Source of the DNA: Nitrosomonas sp.
GTDB lineage: Bacteria > Pseudomonadota > Gammaproteobacteria > Burkholderiales > Nitrosomonadaceae
Length of the DNA: 64,000 bases
Direction: 5' to 3'
NCBI RefSeq assembly: GCF_021731985.1
Contig: NZ_JAKFWH010000065.1
Span: 1 to 64,000, forward strand
Shown: one piece after another, positions 49,117 to 58,747 of the stretch
How positions within the stretch are numbered: the first letter of the stretch is position 1
How the letters are laid out: every line of letters starts with the position of its first letter
Translations under genes and position numbers: made by a program
Notes under the pieces: model-generated
Seen by the model: the letters and a program-made list of their open reading frames with translations, nothing else
Database searches by the model: none
What the model was told of the DNA's origin: nothing

Positions 49117-50276
49117 TTGAGCGTCTTGAATTGAGGAACTTCACGGCCTTCAATGGCCTTATACTGGATCTCTCGCCCAAGGTCAACGTGATCATTGGTG
49201 AGAACGGAACTGGCAAAACCCATTTGCTCAAGGCGGCCTATGGCCTTTGCGCCGGTGCGCCTCTGTTCAAAAACAAGTCCGACATCAGCGGGGATGAGCT
49301 CGAAGTGGTGCTGACCTCGAAGTTGCTCCGCCTCTTTATGCCGTTGGAAGACAAGGTCGGCAAGATGCATCGACAGGGCGCGACTGACCGCGCCTATCTG
49401 TCTGCACGGTTCGCTCAAGGGCAGAAGATCGCCGCGACCTTTTTCAATAACTCCAAGGCGCTGGCCATCCAGGATCGCGTCAACTACGAGCAGTACCAGG
49501 CCGAAGCGGTTTTTATCCCGACCAAGGAAGTCCTCTCTTTGGTTAAAGGCATGACCGAAGAAACTCATGATCAGAAAACGGTCGAACTGATATTTGATGA
49601 CGGATACGTGGATCTGGCAAACGCTTTGATGAAAACTGGTCATGAAGATACGGAAGCCAAGATCAACCTTGATCCACGCCTGAATACAATCATTCCACAA
49701 TTAGTGAGCCTAATCGGTGGACGCTATCAATGGGAAAATGGTGGTTTTTGTTTCCAGGCTGGTAAATATGCGGAGAAGGCATCTCCCAAAAGAACAAAAG
49801 CCAAAGCCGCGCAGATGTACCAAGATTCTACCATCACAGAGTTTGTGGCAACGAGTGGCCATCTTTATTCGAGTGGCATGACAGCTGAGGGCTTTAGAAA
49901 GATCGGCATCCTGTATCGACTCTTGAGCAACGGAACAATATCTCCCGGATCGAGTGGCCCGCTGTTCTGGGATGAACCTGAGTCAAACATGAATCCAAAG
50001 CTGATGAAGCTGCTCGTACAGATCATTTTGGAGCTTTCACGAAATGGTCAGCAGGTTATTCTCGGGACCCATGATTATGTCCTGCTTAAATGGTTAGATT
50101 TGTTAGCTGATAAGGGGCAAAGCGATCACGTTCGTTACCACTCCCTGTATCGTGATGAAGAATCCAATGAGATAAGAATTGATACGTCCGACGATTACAG
50201 TGCGTTAAGTAAATCCGCCATTTCCAATACATTTGCAGAGTTATACGATGAAGATGTCAAGAGGGCTCTGGGGTAA
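49113..50276 (+). CDS. AAA (AAA_15/21-type) ATPase embedded in the BREX operon
   Basis: The 387-residue ABC/SMC-like ATPase has Walker A GENGTGKT (29-36), a signature-like SSGMTAEGFRKIGIL (near 252), Walker B LFWDEPESNMNP (near 284) and a switch His in LGTHDYVLLKW (near 318). Such OLD/AriA/PtuA-like ATPases act as sensors that control a partner effector. It overlaps brxC by 4 bases and is followed after 6 bp by a small nuclease-like gene. The first half is richer in GC than the second, which suggests recombination. It is not part of core BREX. Confidence 0.8.
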   Translation: MIERLELRNFTAFNGLILDLSPKVNVIIGENGTGKTHLLKAAYGLCAGAPLFKNKSDISGDELEVVLTSKLLRLFMPLEDKVGKMHRQGATDRAYLSARFAQGQKIAATFFNNSKALAIQDRVNYEQYQAEAVFIPTKEVLSLVKGMTEETHDQKTVELIFDDGYVDLANALMKTGHEDTEAKINLDPRLNTIIPQLVSLIGGRYQWENGGFCFQAGKYAEKASPKRTKAKAAQMYQDSTITEFVATSGHLYSSGMTAEGFRKIGILYRLLSNGTISPGSSGPLFWDEPESNMNPKLMKLLVQIILELSRNGQQVILGTHDYVLLKWLDLLADKGQSDHVRYHSLYRDEESNEIRIDTSDDYSALSKSAISNTFAELYDEDVKRALG

Positions 50277-50282
50277 GTAGCC

Positions 50283-50825
50283 ATGAAATCATATAAAGCA
50301 GAAGAAAATGCTGAATTACTCTTTGAGTTCCCGGATGAAGTGCAGTGGGATGAGCTCGACAAGCAGGGAGTAAAACTGCCTGTACACATGAAATTTGTAG
50401 ACCTTGTTATTGAAAGAGATGCGGACGTATTACTTGTTGAAATAAAAGACCCTTCTCATTCAAAGAGTCCTAATAAGGAACGAAACAGTTATCTCAAGCG
50501 CTTATCAGACAACTCTGTTTTGACACAAGAGCTGACACCTAAAGCACGAGACTCATATTCCTTTCTGCATCTAATGGAGAGAGACAGTAAGCCGTTCAAG
50601 TACATTGTTTTAATCGGTCTGGATGCCTTTGATCCCATGCAGCAAAAGGCGGTTCTTATAGGTTTCAAAGATCGTTTAATGGCTGATATTCGCTGGGAAG
50701 CGTATTCAGCCTGGAAACGTAAACATATAGCCGATTGCGCAGTTCTATCCGTTGAAACCTGGAATCAACAATTCCCCAATTGGCCAGTCACACGCCTGGA
50801 CTCAGCTGTAGCTGGGGGAACTTAA
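50283..50825 (+). CDS. Small PD-(D/E)XK nuclease-like protein, partner of the ATPase
   Basis: The 180-residue protein has VDLVIERDADVLLVEIKDP: Asp 40, then Glu 53 and Lys 55, the spacing and strand pattern of a PD-(D/E)XK active site. The rest (YIVLIGLDAFDPMQQKAVLIGF) is alpha/beta in character. It does not look like AriB, the DUF4435 TOPRIM partner in PARIS, which is longer. Base composition is AT-rich compared with pglX. As inference, it is the effector of the ATPase encoded upstream. No family name can be given. Confidence 0.6.
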   Translation: MKSYKAEENAELLFEFPDEVQWDELDKQGVKLPVHMKFVDLVIERDADVLLVEIKDPSHSKSPNKERNSYLKRLSDNSVLTQELTPKARDSYSFLHLMERDSKPFKYIVLIGLDAFDPMQQKAVLIGFKDRLMADIRWEAYSAWKRKHIADCAVLSVETWNQQFPNWPVTRLDSAVAGGT

Positions 50826-50830
50826 GAAAG

Positions 50831-53800
50831 ATGGAAACAACCAAACTCAAAAAATTCGCCCAGTTCGCCCGGCGCAGTCTCATGGAACAAGTCTCCGCCA
50901 AGCTCAAGTTGGTCCTGACTGACAACAGCGCTGCCCTCCGTGAACATGCCGAGGCGATTAAAAAACTTGAGGAAGCTATAAGAAGCCATGGCAAAGAGCG
51001 GGTTATCGATCGCGTAGCCTACATCTGGTTTAACCGCTTCTGTGCCCTACGTTTCATGGACGTGAACCGCTATACCCGCATTGGTGTGGTCTCGCCTGCC
51101 GAAGGACAGTTCCAGCCCGAAATCCTGGCCGAGGCCAAGATGGGGCACATTGATGAAGAGATGATTAGCAACAAGATTCGGCAGCAGATCTTTCCTCTGC
51201 TCGACGGCAAATCGCCCAGCCGTGATCCACAAGGCGAAGCCTATCACCTATTGGTGGTCGCCGCTTGCAACTATTGCAACAAGGCCATGCCGTTCCTGTT
51301 CCAGCGCATCGACGATTACACCGAACTTCTGATACCCGACGATCTGCTCTCGGGCAATTCCATTCTGGCCTATACCCGTGAAGCAATGACGCCGGATGCC
51401 TGCCAGGATGTCGAGGTAATCGGCTGGCTCTACCAGTTCTACATCTCCGAGAAGAAGGACGAGGTGTTCGGGGGCCTGAAGAAGAACAAGAAGATTACGC
51501 CCGAAAATATCCCTGCAGCCACTCAGCTTTTCACTCCGCATTGGATCGTCCGCTATCTGGTGGAAAACTCCCTCGGCCGCCTGTGGCTGCTTAACCGCCC
51601 CGGCTCGAAGTTGGCCCTGCAGATGGACTACTACATTAAGCCCGAGCAAGCCGAGACAGATTTCCTGCGCATCGCCAAGCCAGAAGAAATCAAGATTTGC
51701 GACCCGGCCTGTGGCTCCGGCCACATGCTCACCTACGCCTTCGACCTGCTCTATGCCATCTACGAGGAGGAAGGCGTTGACCCCGCAGAGATCCCTTCGA
51801 TGATCCTCACCCACAACCTCTATGGCATAGAAATTGACGAACGCGCCGGAGAACTGGCGGCCTTTGCCCTCACCATGAAGGCTCGCGCCAAGCACCGCCG
51901 ATTCTTCAATAGAAGCGTCAAACCGAATATCTGCGTGCTGGAGAATATCCACTTCGACGGGAGTGAGCTGAAAGATTACATGGATTTTGTGGGGCGCGAC
52001 CTGTTCACCTCGCCGCTACAAACCACCCTGCGCCAGTTCGAGGAGGCTGACAACTTCGGCTCCCTGATCCGTCCGGACGTCACCGATGTGGACGGCATGC
52101 TCAGGATATTGGAATCAAAGAACGTCTTCGGGCATCTGTTTCTAAGCCTGACCCATCAGAAGGTGTTGCAAGCCCTGCGGCAGGCTGATTACCTGGACCC
52201 CAAATACCATGTGGTGATTGCTAATCCGCCGTATATGGGTGGCAAAAGGATGAATGATCGGTTAGGTGCCTGGGCAAATGAAAATTATCCATTCAGTAAG
52301 TCAGATTTTTTTGCCATGTTCATTAATCGTAATTTAGAACTTGCTCAGAAGCGTGGCGCGGTTGCTATGATTACCATGCAGAACTGGATGTTCCTATCTT
52401 CCTTCGAATCTCTGAGAGTAAAAATCTTGGGTCAGAATACGCTCCTTTCTATGGCGCACTTTGGTGCAAGGGCATTTGACAGCATTGGCGGTGAGGTTGT
52501 TTCAACAACTGCTTTCGTTTTGGAGAACACTAACAAGCTAGATTATCAGGGCAATTATTTCCGTTTGATAGACGGAAATTCTGAGAGCGAAAAAGAATTT
52601 GCAATTCGCGAGGCTGCAAAGAATCCACACTGCGGCTGGTTCTACCAGGCTTCTGCTTCCGATTTCAAAAAAATACCAGGATACCCGATTGCGTATTGGG
52701 TTAGTGAGCAGTTTAGAAATCTTTTTGGTGAACATAAAAGTTTAGGCGATCATTTAACAACCAGGCAAGGCTTAGCCTCGGGGAACAATGATAGATTCGT
52801 ACGAACTTGGCAAGAAGTTAATGCCGCCGATGTGGCAAACATGTCAGGAAAAGTAATTTTAAAGAAATGGTATTTCTTCATAAAGGGTGGTGACTACCGT
52901 AAGTGGTATGGAAATATTGAGCATCTCGTGAACTGGGAGAATAATGGTTTTGAGATTAGAAACTTTAAGGACAAAAGTGGAAAACTTCGTTCAAGGCCAC
53001 AAAGCACCGAATTTTATTTCAAAGAAAATATTGTATGTGCGGCACTAGCGACTAGCAAAAATGCTTTTAGGTATACCCCTGCAGGTGGGATTTTCGATGT
53101 AAACATGAGAGCTTCATTCGCATCTGACCATAAGACTCTAGACTCAATTTTGGGCATTTTGAACTCTCCAGTGATGGCGAGCCTTGGTAGGGTATTAAGT
53201 CCCACGCTTGCAACAAACATAAAAGAATTGGAAATCACTCCCATCCCCAAATCGTTGTTATCTGAAGATATTTCTAATCATTGCTCTGAGAATATCAGAA
53301 TAGCACAAACAGACTGGGATTCTTACGAAACCTCCTGGGATTTCACTAGCCTGCCGCTGCTGAATCCCGATTACCGCCAGCCAACCCTGAAGGCTACCTA
53401 TCAGAAACTCCGCGCCCATTGGTGGGAGGTGACTCTGGAGATGCAACGGCTGGAGGAAGAGAACAACCGCATCTACATCGAAGCTTATGGCCTGCAGGAT
53501 GAGCTGAAGCCCAAGGTGCCGCTCAACGAAATCACCTTGACTTGCAACCCGAACTACCGCTACGGTAACGACAAGAGCGAGGAAGAGCTGGAGTCGCTAC
53601 TGCTGGCCGATACCATACGCGAGCTGGTTTCCTACGCCGTGGGCTGCATGTTCGGCCGCTACGCACTGGAAAAACCGGGACTGATCCTGGCCAACCAAGG
53701 CGAGACTCTTGACGACTACCTGAAGCTGGTTCCAGGACCAGGCTTCTTGGCGGATCACGACAACGTCCTTCCCATGCTCGATGGCGATTGGTTTACCGAC

Positions 53801-54358
53801 GACATCGCCGAGTGCTTCCGCAAGTTCCTGCGCATTGCCTTTGGCGAAGAGTACTACGAGGATAATCTCAAATTCATCGAAACCACTCTGGGCAAAAAAG
53901 ACAAGCCCCGCGACATCGGCGACTACTTCCTTAAAGATTTCTATAGCGACCATGTCAAGCGCTACAAGAAGCGCCCTATCTACTGGCTGTTTTCCAGCCC
54001 CCAGGGTAATTTTAACGCGCTGATCTACATGCACCGCTACCGCCCTGATACGGTCAGTGTGGTTTTGAACGACTACCTGCGCGAGTTCCGCACCAAACTA
54101 GCCGCTCACAAAAACCATTTGGAAGCAGTTAGTATCAGCGCCAGCGCCTCCCAGGGTGAAAAGACCAAGGCACTGAAAGAGATTGAGAAGATAAACAAGA
54201 TGATCGTGGAAATGGAAGAATACGAGCGCGAAGTGCTGTATCCCTTAGCCACCGAGCAGATGGGGATTGATCTGGACGACGGCGTAAAAGAAAATTATCT
54301 GAAACTCGGCGCGGCTTTGAAGGGGATTCCTGATTTGGTATCAAAGGAGGAAGAATAA
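50831..54358 (+). CDS. pglX: BREX adenine-specific DNA methyltransferase PglX
   Basis: The start is ATG 50831 (METTKLKKFAQFARR), giving 1175 residues; an in-frame start at 50780 would overlap the previous gene. Methyltransferase motif I is DPACGSGHMLTYAFD (near 290) and motif IV is VVIANPPYMGG (near 463). PglX marks host DNA at a non-palindromic site. From just after NPPY to about 53340 the DNA is clearly more AT-rich than both flanks, so the target recognition part seems exchanged. The stop overlaps the next start (TAATG). Confidence 0.95.
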   Translation: METTKLKKFAQFARRSLMEQVSAKLKLVLTDNSAALREHAEAIKKLEEAIRSHGKERVIDRVAYIWFNRFCALRFMDVNRYTRIGVVSPAEGQFQPEILAEAKMGHIDEEMISNKIRQQIFPLLDGKSPSRDPQGEAYHLLVVAACNYCNKAMPFLFQRIDDYTELLIPDDLLSGNSILAYTREAMTPDACQDVEVIGWLYQFYISEKKDEVFGGLKKNKKITPENIPAATQLFTPHWIVRYLVENSLGRLWLLNRPGSKLALQMDYYIKPEQAETDFLRIAKPEEIKICDPACGSGHMLTYAFDLLYAIYEEEGVDPAEIPSMILTHNLYGIEIDERAGELAAFALTMKARAKHRRFFNRSVKPNICVLENIHFDGSELKDYMDFVGRDLFTSPLQTTLRQFEEADNFGSLIRPDVTDVDGMLRILESKNVFGHLFLSLTHQKVLQALRQADYLDPKYHVVIANPPYMGGKRMNDRLGAWANENYPFSKSDFFAMFINRNLELAQKRGAVAMITMQNWMFLSSFESLRVKILGQNTLLSMAHFGARAFDSIGGEVVSTTAFVLENTNKLDYQGNYFRLIDGNSESEKEFAIREAAKNPHCGWFYQASASDFKKIPGYPIAYWVSEQFRNLFGEHKSLGDHLTTRQGLASGNNDRFVRTWQEVNAADVANMSGKVILKKWYFFIKGGDYRKWYGNIEHLVNWENNGFEIRNFKDKSGKLRSRPQSTEFYFKENIVCAALATSKNAFRYTPAGGIFDVNMRASFASDHKTLDSILGILNSPVMASLGRVLSPTLATNIKELEITPIPKSLLSEDISNHCSENIRIAQTDWDSYETSWDFTSLPLLNPDYRQPTLKATYQKLRAHWWEVTLEMQRLEEENNRIYIEAYGLQDELKPKVPLNEITLTCNPNYRYGNDKSEEELESLLLADTIRELVSYAVGCMFGRYALEKPGLILANQGETLDDYLKLVPGPGFLADHDNVLPMLDGDWFTDDIAECFRKFLRIAFGEEYYEDNLKFIETTLGKKDKPRDIGDYFLKDFYSDHVKRYKKRPIYWLFSSPQGNFNALIYMHRYRPDTVSVVLNDYLREFRTKLAAHKNHLEAVSISASASQGEKTKALKEIEKINKMIVEMEEYEREVLYPLATEQMGIDLDDGVKENYLKLGAALKGIPDLVSKEEE

Positions 54359-56238
54359 TGGCAGGCGAATATGAAAAGGCAATCAGTATCAAAGATGCCA
54401 TTGATGCCATCAATAATCGGGATTATCTTTTGCCAGCGATCCAGCGCAAATTTGTCTGGAGTAGCCATCAAATCTGTGTTTTGTTTGATTCGATTATGCG
54501 AGGCTATCCCATCAGTACATTCATGATGTGGGATGTTAAGGATGATTCTATCAAGAATAACTATAAGTTTTATGAGTTCCTCAAGTCATTTTGCCAGCGC
54601 TTCAATGAAGAAAACCCACATATTCCTACCAACGCCAGTTTCAAAAACTTTAAGGCGATTATTGATGGGCAACAACGACTGACCTCCTTGTACATCGGTC
54701 TTTGTGGCACATATGCCTATAAGCAACCACGTATCTGGTGGCCAAGTACAAAAGATGATGAGGTTTTGCCGCCCAGAAAGTTTTACATTGATCTCACGCA
54801 ACCGGTAAAGTCTGAAGATGACGAAGCTTTGATGTATTACAACTTCAAGTTTCTTACTGAAAACCAGTATAGTGAATCAGTTAGCGCTGAGCAGCCACTA
54901 CATCACTGGTTTTGTTTGCAGAACATTTTAAAATTACCACAACTCGAAAATGACGAGGTGCTCATAGAGATCGTGCTGCCTCTGCTTGATAAGCTGAGGC
55001 TAAGCGATAATGCTTTTTCACGAAAAACATTATTACGTTTATATGATGTGATACGCAATAGGCCATTAATTCACTATTTCAACGAAACAGAACAAAAAAT
55101 TGACCATGTCCTAGACGTATTTATCCGGACTAATAGTGGTGGTACCAAGCTCGATTTCTCTGATCTGTTAATGTCCATAGCCGTTGCGAATTGGGGGGGT
55201 GATTTTCGGAAGGAGCTGGACGACCTGACAACGCACATCCATCAAAGTGCCGAGATGGGTTTCTATATAGAGCGAGATTGGCTTCTGAAGTCTTGTCTGA
55301 TGCTCACCGGAGCTGACATCCGATTTAAAGTGCAAAACTTCAAAGCTGAACAAGTCGCTCGGATCAAGAAGGAATGGGATGCGATCAAGGCTTGTATCAA
55401 GGCGACATTTATACTAGTTCGCCGTGTCGGCATAAACCCGCAGTCACTTACATCAAAAAATGCAGTAATGCCAATTTGTTATTACCTGTATAAAAAGAAA
55501 TGTGGAGAGGAGTTTCTCTACAAAAGCATAAATAATTTAGCGAAAAGCCATAAGCACCGAGCCTTGATTAGTCAGTGGCTCTATATGACTTTGCTAAAAG
55601 GGATTTTTGGGGGGCAGGCAGATTCTGTTCTAAGCAGCATGAGAGATGTTTTAGATAGCAACTTTAATAATGATGCTTATCCTTTACCGCAAATTATAGA
55701 AAGGTATAAAGCGACCAATAAGGATCTTCGGTTTGACGAGGATTATATCGATAGCTTACTGGATATCCAGTACGGCGAAGGACGTTGTAGGGCACTGTTA
55801 CATCTTTTGTTCCCAGAAATGAATGTTGCAGAAGTTTTTCACATTGATCATTTACATCCCAAGAGCAAGTTTGAAAAAAATAGTTTAAAAAAAATTGATT
55901 TTCTGCAGCAAGATGAGCACATGAAAGAGTTTTACGCCGATCCGTCTCACTGGAATACGATTCCTAATCTTCATCTGTTGAATGATTCGCAAAATCTTTC
56001 CAAAAAGGATAAGCCATTAAAAGAATGGTTGGAGGACAAGAATATTCACCTTTCAGCTAAAGATTTTCTGGCAGAAGGGGTAAGCCTGGAATTCTCATGC
56101 TTCAAAGAGTTTTATGAGAAACGCAGAAGTGCATTGAAACAAAGACTAATCAGCCGGGTTTATATGACAGCTTCGTTACCTGCTGAGATTGCACTTGAAG
56201 ATTCAGATGAAGAGGTTGTGGAAGAAGTAATTGCATGA
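54358..56238 (+). CDS. brxU: GmrSD/BrxU-like type IV restriction enzyme (DUF262-DUF1524)
   Basis: The 626-residue protein has an N-terminal DUF262 domain (LPAIQRKFVWSSHQI, IDGQQRLTSLYIGL near 100) and a C-terminal DUF1524 nuclease with VFHIDHLHPKSKF near 493. Proteins of this type cut modified phage DNA using NTP. BrxU occupies the same place, between pglX and pglZ, on plasmid pEFER. One-base overlap with pglX and 4-base overlap with pglZ make it part of the BREX transcript. Confidence 0.85.
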   Translation: MAGEYEKAISIKDAIDAINNRDYLLPAIQRKFVWSSHQICVLFDSIMRGYPISTFMMWDVKDDSIKNNYKFYEFLKSFCQRFNEENPHIPTNASFKNFKAIIDGQQRLTSLYIGLCGTYAYKQPRIWWPSTKDDEVLPPRKFYIDLTQPVKSEDDEALMYYNFKFLTENQYSESVSAEQPLHHWFCLQNILKLPQLENDEVLIEIVLPLLDKLRLSDNAFSRKTLLRLYDVIRNRPLIHYFNETEQKIDHVLDVFIRTNSGGTKLDFSDLLMSIAVANWGGDFRKELDDLTTHIHQSAEMGFYIERDWLLKSCLMLTGADIRFKVQNFKAEQVARIKKEWDAIKACIKATFILVRRVGINPQSLTSKNAVMPICYYLYKKKCGEEFLYKSINNLAKSHKHRALISQWLYMTLLKGIFGGQADSVLSSMRDVLDSNFNNDAYPLPQIIERYKATNKDLRFDEDYIDSLLDIQYGEGRCRALLHLLFPEMNVAEVFHIDHLHPKSKFEKNSLKKIDFLQQDEHMKEFYADPSHWNTIPNLHLLNDSQNLSKKDKPLKEWLEDKNIHLSAKDFLAEGVSLEFSCFKEFYEKRRSALKQRLISRVYMTASLPAEIALEDSDEEVVEEVIA

Positions 56239-58733
56239 ATATCCGTATAGAAGCAGCTCTGCTCAAGTTGTTCGATAGGTATCGAATCGTCTTCTGGTAC
56301 GATGCCAAGCAGGAGTTGCGCGTGGACTTCGAGGCGCTGTCGCTGCCCGGCGTCGAGAAGCTGGAAATCACCAACAACGAGTATGGCATCAAATACCGGC
56401 TGCTGCGCGAGGAGCCGGATCAGAAGTTCCTGCTCTTTCATGCAGGCCCTCAACCCACCGATCTGGATAATTGGCTGTTGGATGTACAACTGGCTCATGG
56501 CGAGTTCCGCACCGATCAGGCAGCCCTCTGGCTTTCCGAGCTAGAGCTTGGGCTAGAGTTCATCGATGTGATACAGGCACATGCCGAATTCTATCAGGCT
56601 GCTAAGCGCAAGGAAGCATTGAAGAAGATTCTGAAGCACGACGATACCAGCGGGATAATTCGCCTGAAAATTCTGGCGGTATGTGCTGCCAGCGAACCCC
56701 GCATAGATTCCGTAATGGAAAATCTATTACAGGAATTGGCGGACAATCGTGACGATAAGATCAAACTGATTGGTCGCTGCGCTCTGGATACCTTCTTGTG
56801 GGAGCAAATAACCCGCTACTACGGTTATAAGTCAAACGAACCCGGTATCCGTGATTTCGTGATCGAGTTGTTCAAGTCGTGTTTTGCCATGAGTACGGAT
56901 GGCCAGGTGCGACTGAATGACGATGCTCTGGTATTCCTCAAGCGCTGGAAGGATAGTCGCCAGTTTGAAAGCGGTTTTGAAACTCTCTCCGGCGAATGCG
57001 CAGATGTTCTCGGTGTTGAGCAGGATCTGGCCAAGCGGGATTTCAAAGAACTGCTCGAATTGGATTACTTCCTCCTCATCGACCAAAAAATCATCAGCGA
57101 TCTGGTCAGAGCCTTGGTCTCACGCACGGTATCCAGCAGTGATGTGGCACTTTGGGTACGTCAGCGCCGACAGAGCCATTGGTATCGGGAATACCGGCAT
57201 CTGTATGAGGCAGTCGATTTCGCGGCACAGTTCATGCATGCTTTGGGCGAGGCGAAGTTTACAATGGATAGCCTGGTGGATGGTGTGCAGCGCTACAGTC
57301 GCATCTGGTACCGGCTGGATCAACTTTATCGCAAGTTCACGTACCACGTGCGCATGTCCGGCCAGGCGTCGTTGATGGATACATTAACTGAACAGATCGA
57401 GAATCTTTATTCCAACAGCTACCTATTGAGACTCAATGATCGATTTCAATCCTTTGTGGATGACGCCAGCAAATGGGATGCGTCTCCTATTCCCTTACAG
57501 AAGCATTTCTTTGAGCGCTGGGTCCAGCCATTCCTACGCAAAGACAATAAGATCTGCGTAATCATCTCGGATGCAATGCGCTACGAGATCGGTGATGAAT
57601 TACTGAGTCTTATTCGCCAAGAAGATCGCTACAGTGCCGAGCTGGAACCTGCGTTATCGATGCTACCCAGTTATACGCAGTTGGGTATGGCCGCACTCTT
57701 GCCAAACAAAGAACTGGAAATGGCTGATAACGATAGTGGGACAGTGCTAGTTGACGGTCAGAGTTCACAAGGTACTATCAATCGTAGCAAAATTTTGTCT
57801 CAGGCAACGGGGGGCCGAGCGACTGCAACAATCTACGAAGATCTGATGGCCATGAACAGGGATGAAAGTCGAGAATTGCTCAAAGCGAATGATGTTTTGT
57901 ATATCTATCACAACAGAATTGATCATACTGGTGACAAGATGCACTCGGAAGGCCAAGCGTTCGAAGCAGCAGAGCAGACGATGGAGGATTTAGTAAGACT
58001 GATAAAAAAATTAACTGCTGCCAATGCCAGCAATATTCTAATTACTGCTGATCATGGTTTTATTTATCAAAACCGGCCTATTGAAGAGAGTGATTTTTCA
58101 GGTGTTGAAGCCGCTGGTAAGAGTATTCTCTATCGAGATCGACGTTTTGTGCTAGGCAAAGGACTGAAAGCTTCTCAGGGGTTGCGTAAATTTCTACCAA
58201 ACGAACTGGGCCTGCACGGTGATGTGGAGGTGCAAATACCCAAGTCGATTAACCGCCTGCGCCTGAAGGGATCAGGTAGCCGTTTTGTTCATGGCGGCGC
58301 ATCATTGCAGGAAGTGGTGATCCCGGTGCTTAAAATCAACAAGAAGCGGCAGAGCGACGTAACCAGCGTTGAGGTTGACATTCTGCGCGGGGCAAGCTCG
58401 GTAATTACCTCGGGCCAGCTGGCGGTGGCGTTATATCAGGCTGGTCCAGTGACCGATAAGATTCAGTCAAGAGTATTGCGGGTTGGCATCTACACCGAGG
58501 CAGGCCAATTAATTTCTGATAGCCATGACCTGACCTTCGACTTGGTCTCTGACAATCCACGAGAAAGGGAGTTACAGGTGCGCTTCGTGCTCACTCATAT
58601 GGCTGATGAAGTCAACGGCCAGGAAGTCATTCTGAGGCTGGAAGAGAAACATGCCGGGACTTCGCATTACAAAGAATATAAGTCACTCCGGTATTTGATG
58701 CGACGATCATTTACCAGTGATTTTGAATTCTAA
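56235..58733 (+). CDS. pglZ: BREX alkaline-phosphatase-superfamily protein PglZ
   Basis: The 832-residue protein carries the metal-site segments of the superfamily: CVIISDAMRYEIGDELL (near 443) and NILITADHGFIYQ (near 604), as well as YHNRIDHTGDK between them. It partners PglX in all BREX types. The family's N-terminal helical half is present. Confidence 0.94.
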   Translation: MNIRIEAALLKLFDRYRIVFWYDAKQELRVDFEALSLPGVEKLEITNNEYGIKYRLLREEPDQKFLLFHAGPQPTDLDNWLLDVQLAHGEFRTDQAALWLSELELGLEFIDVIQAHAEFYQAAKRKEALKKILKHDDTSGIIRLKILAVCAASEPRIDSVMENLLQELADNRDDKIKLIGRCALDTFLWEQITRYYGYKSNEPGIRDFVIELFKSCFAMSTDGQVRLNDDALVFLKRWKDSRQFESGFETLSGECADVLGVEQDLAKRDFKELLELDYFLLIDQKIISDLVRALVSRTVSSSDVALWVRQRRQSHWYREYRHLYEAVDFAAQFMHALGEAKFTMDSLVDGVQRYSRIWYRLDQLYRKFTYHVRMSGQASLMDTLTEQIENLYSNSYLLRLNDRFQSFVDDASKWDASPIPLQKHFFERWVQPFLRKDNKICVIISDAMRYEIGDELLSLIRQEDRYSAELEPALSMLPSYTQLGMAALLPNKELEMADNDSGTVLVDGQSSQGTINRSKILSQATGGRATATIYEDLMAMNRDESRELLKANDVLYIYHNRIDHTGDKMHSEGQAFEAAEQTMEDLVRLIKKLTAANASNILITADHGFIYQNRPIEESDFSGVEAAGKSILYRDRRFVLGKGLKASQGLRKFLPNELGLHGDVEVQIPKSINRLRLKGSGSRFVHGGASLQEVVIPVLKINKKRQSDVTSVEVDILRGASSVITSGQLAVALYQAGPVTDKIQSRVLRVGIYTEAGQLISDSHDLTFDLVSDNPRERELQVRFVLTHMADEVNGQEVILRLEEKHAGTSHYKEYKSLRYLMRRSFTSDFEF

Positions 58734-58747
58734 CGAACAGGTGATTC

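Noticed and set aside
49113-50825. PARIS (AriA-AriB) as the name of the nested pair
   Set aside because: The position and ATPase fit, but the second protein is only 180 residues and shows a D-ExK pattern rather than a DUF4435 TOPRIM character.
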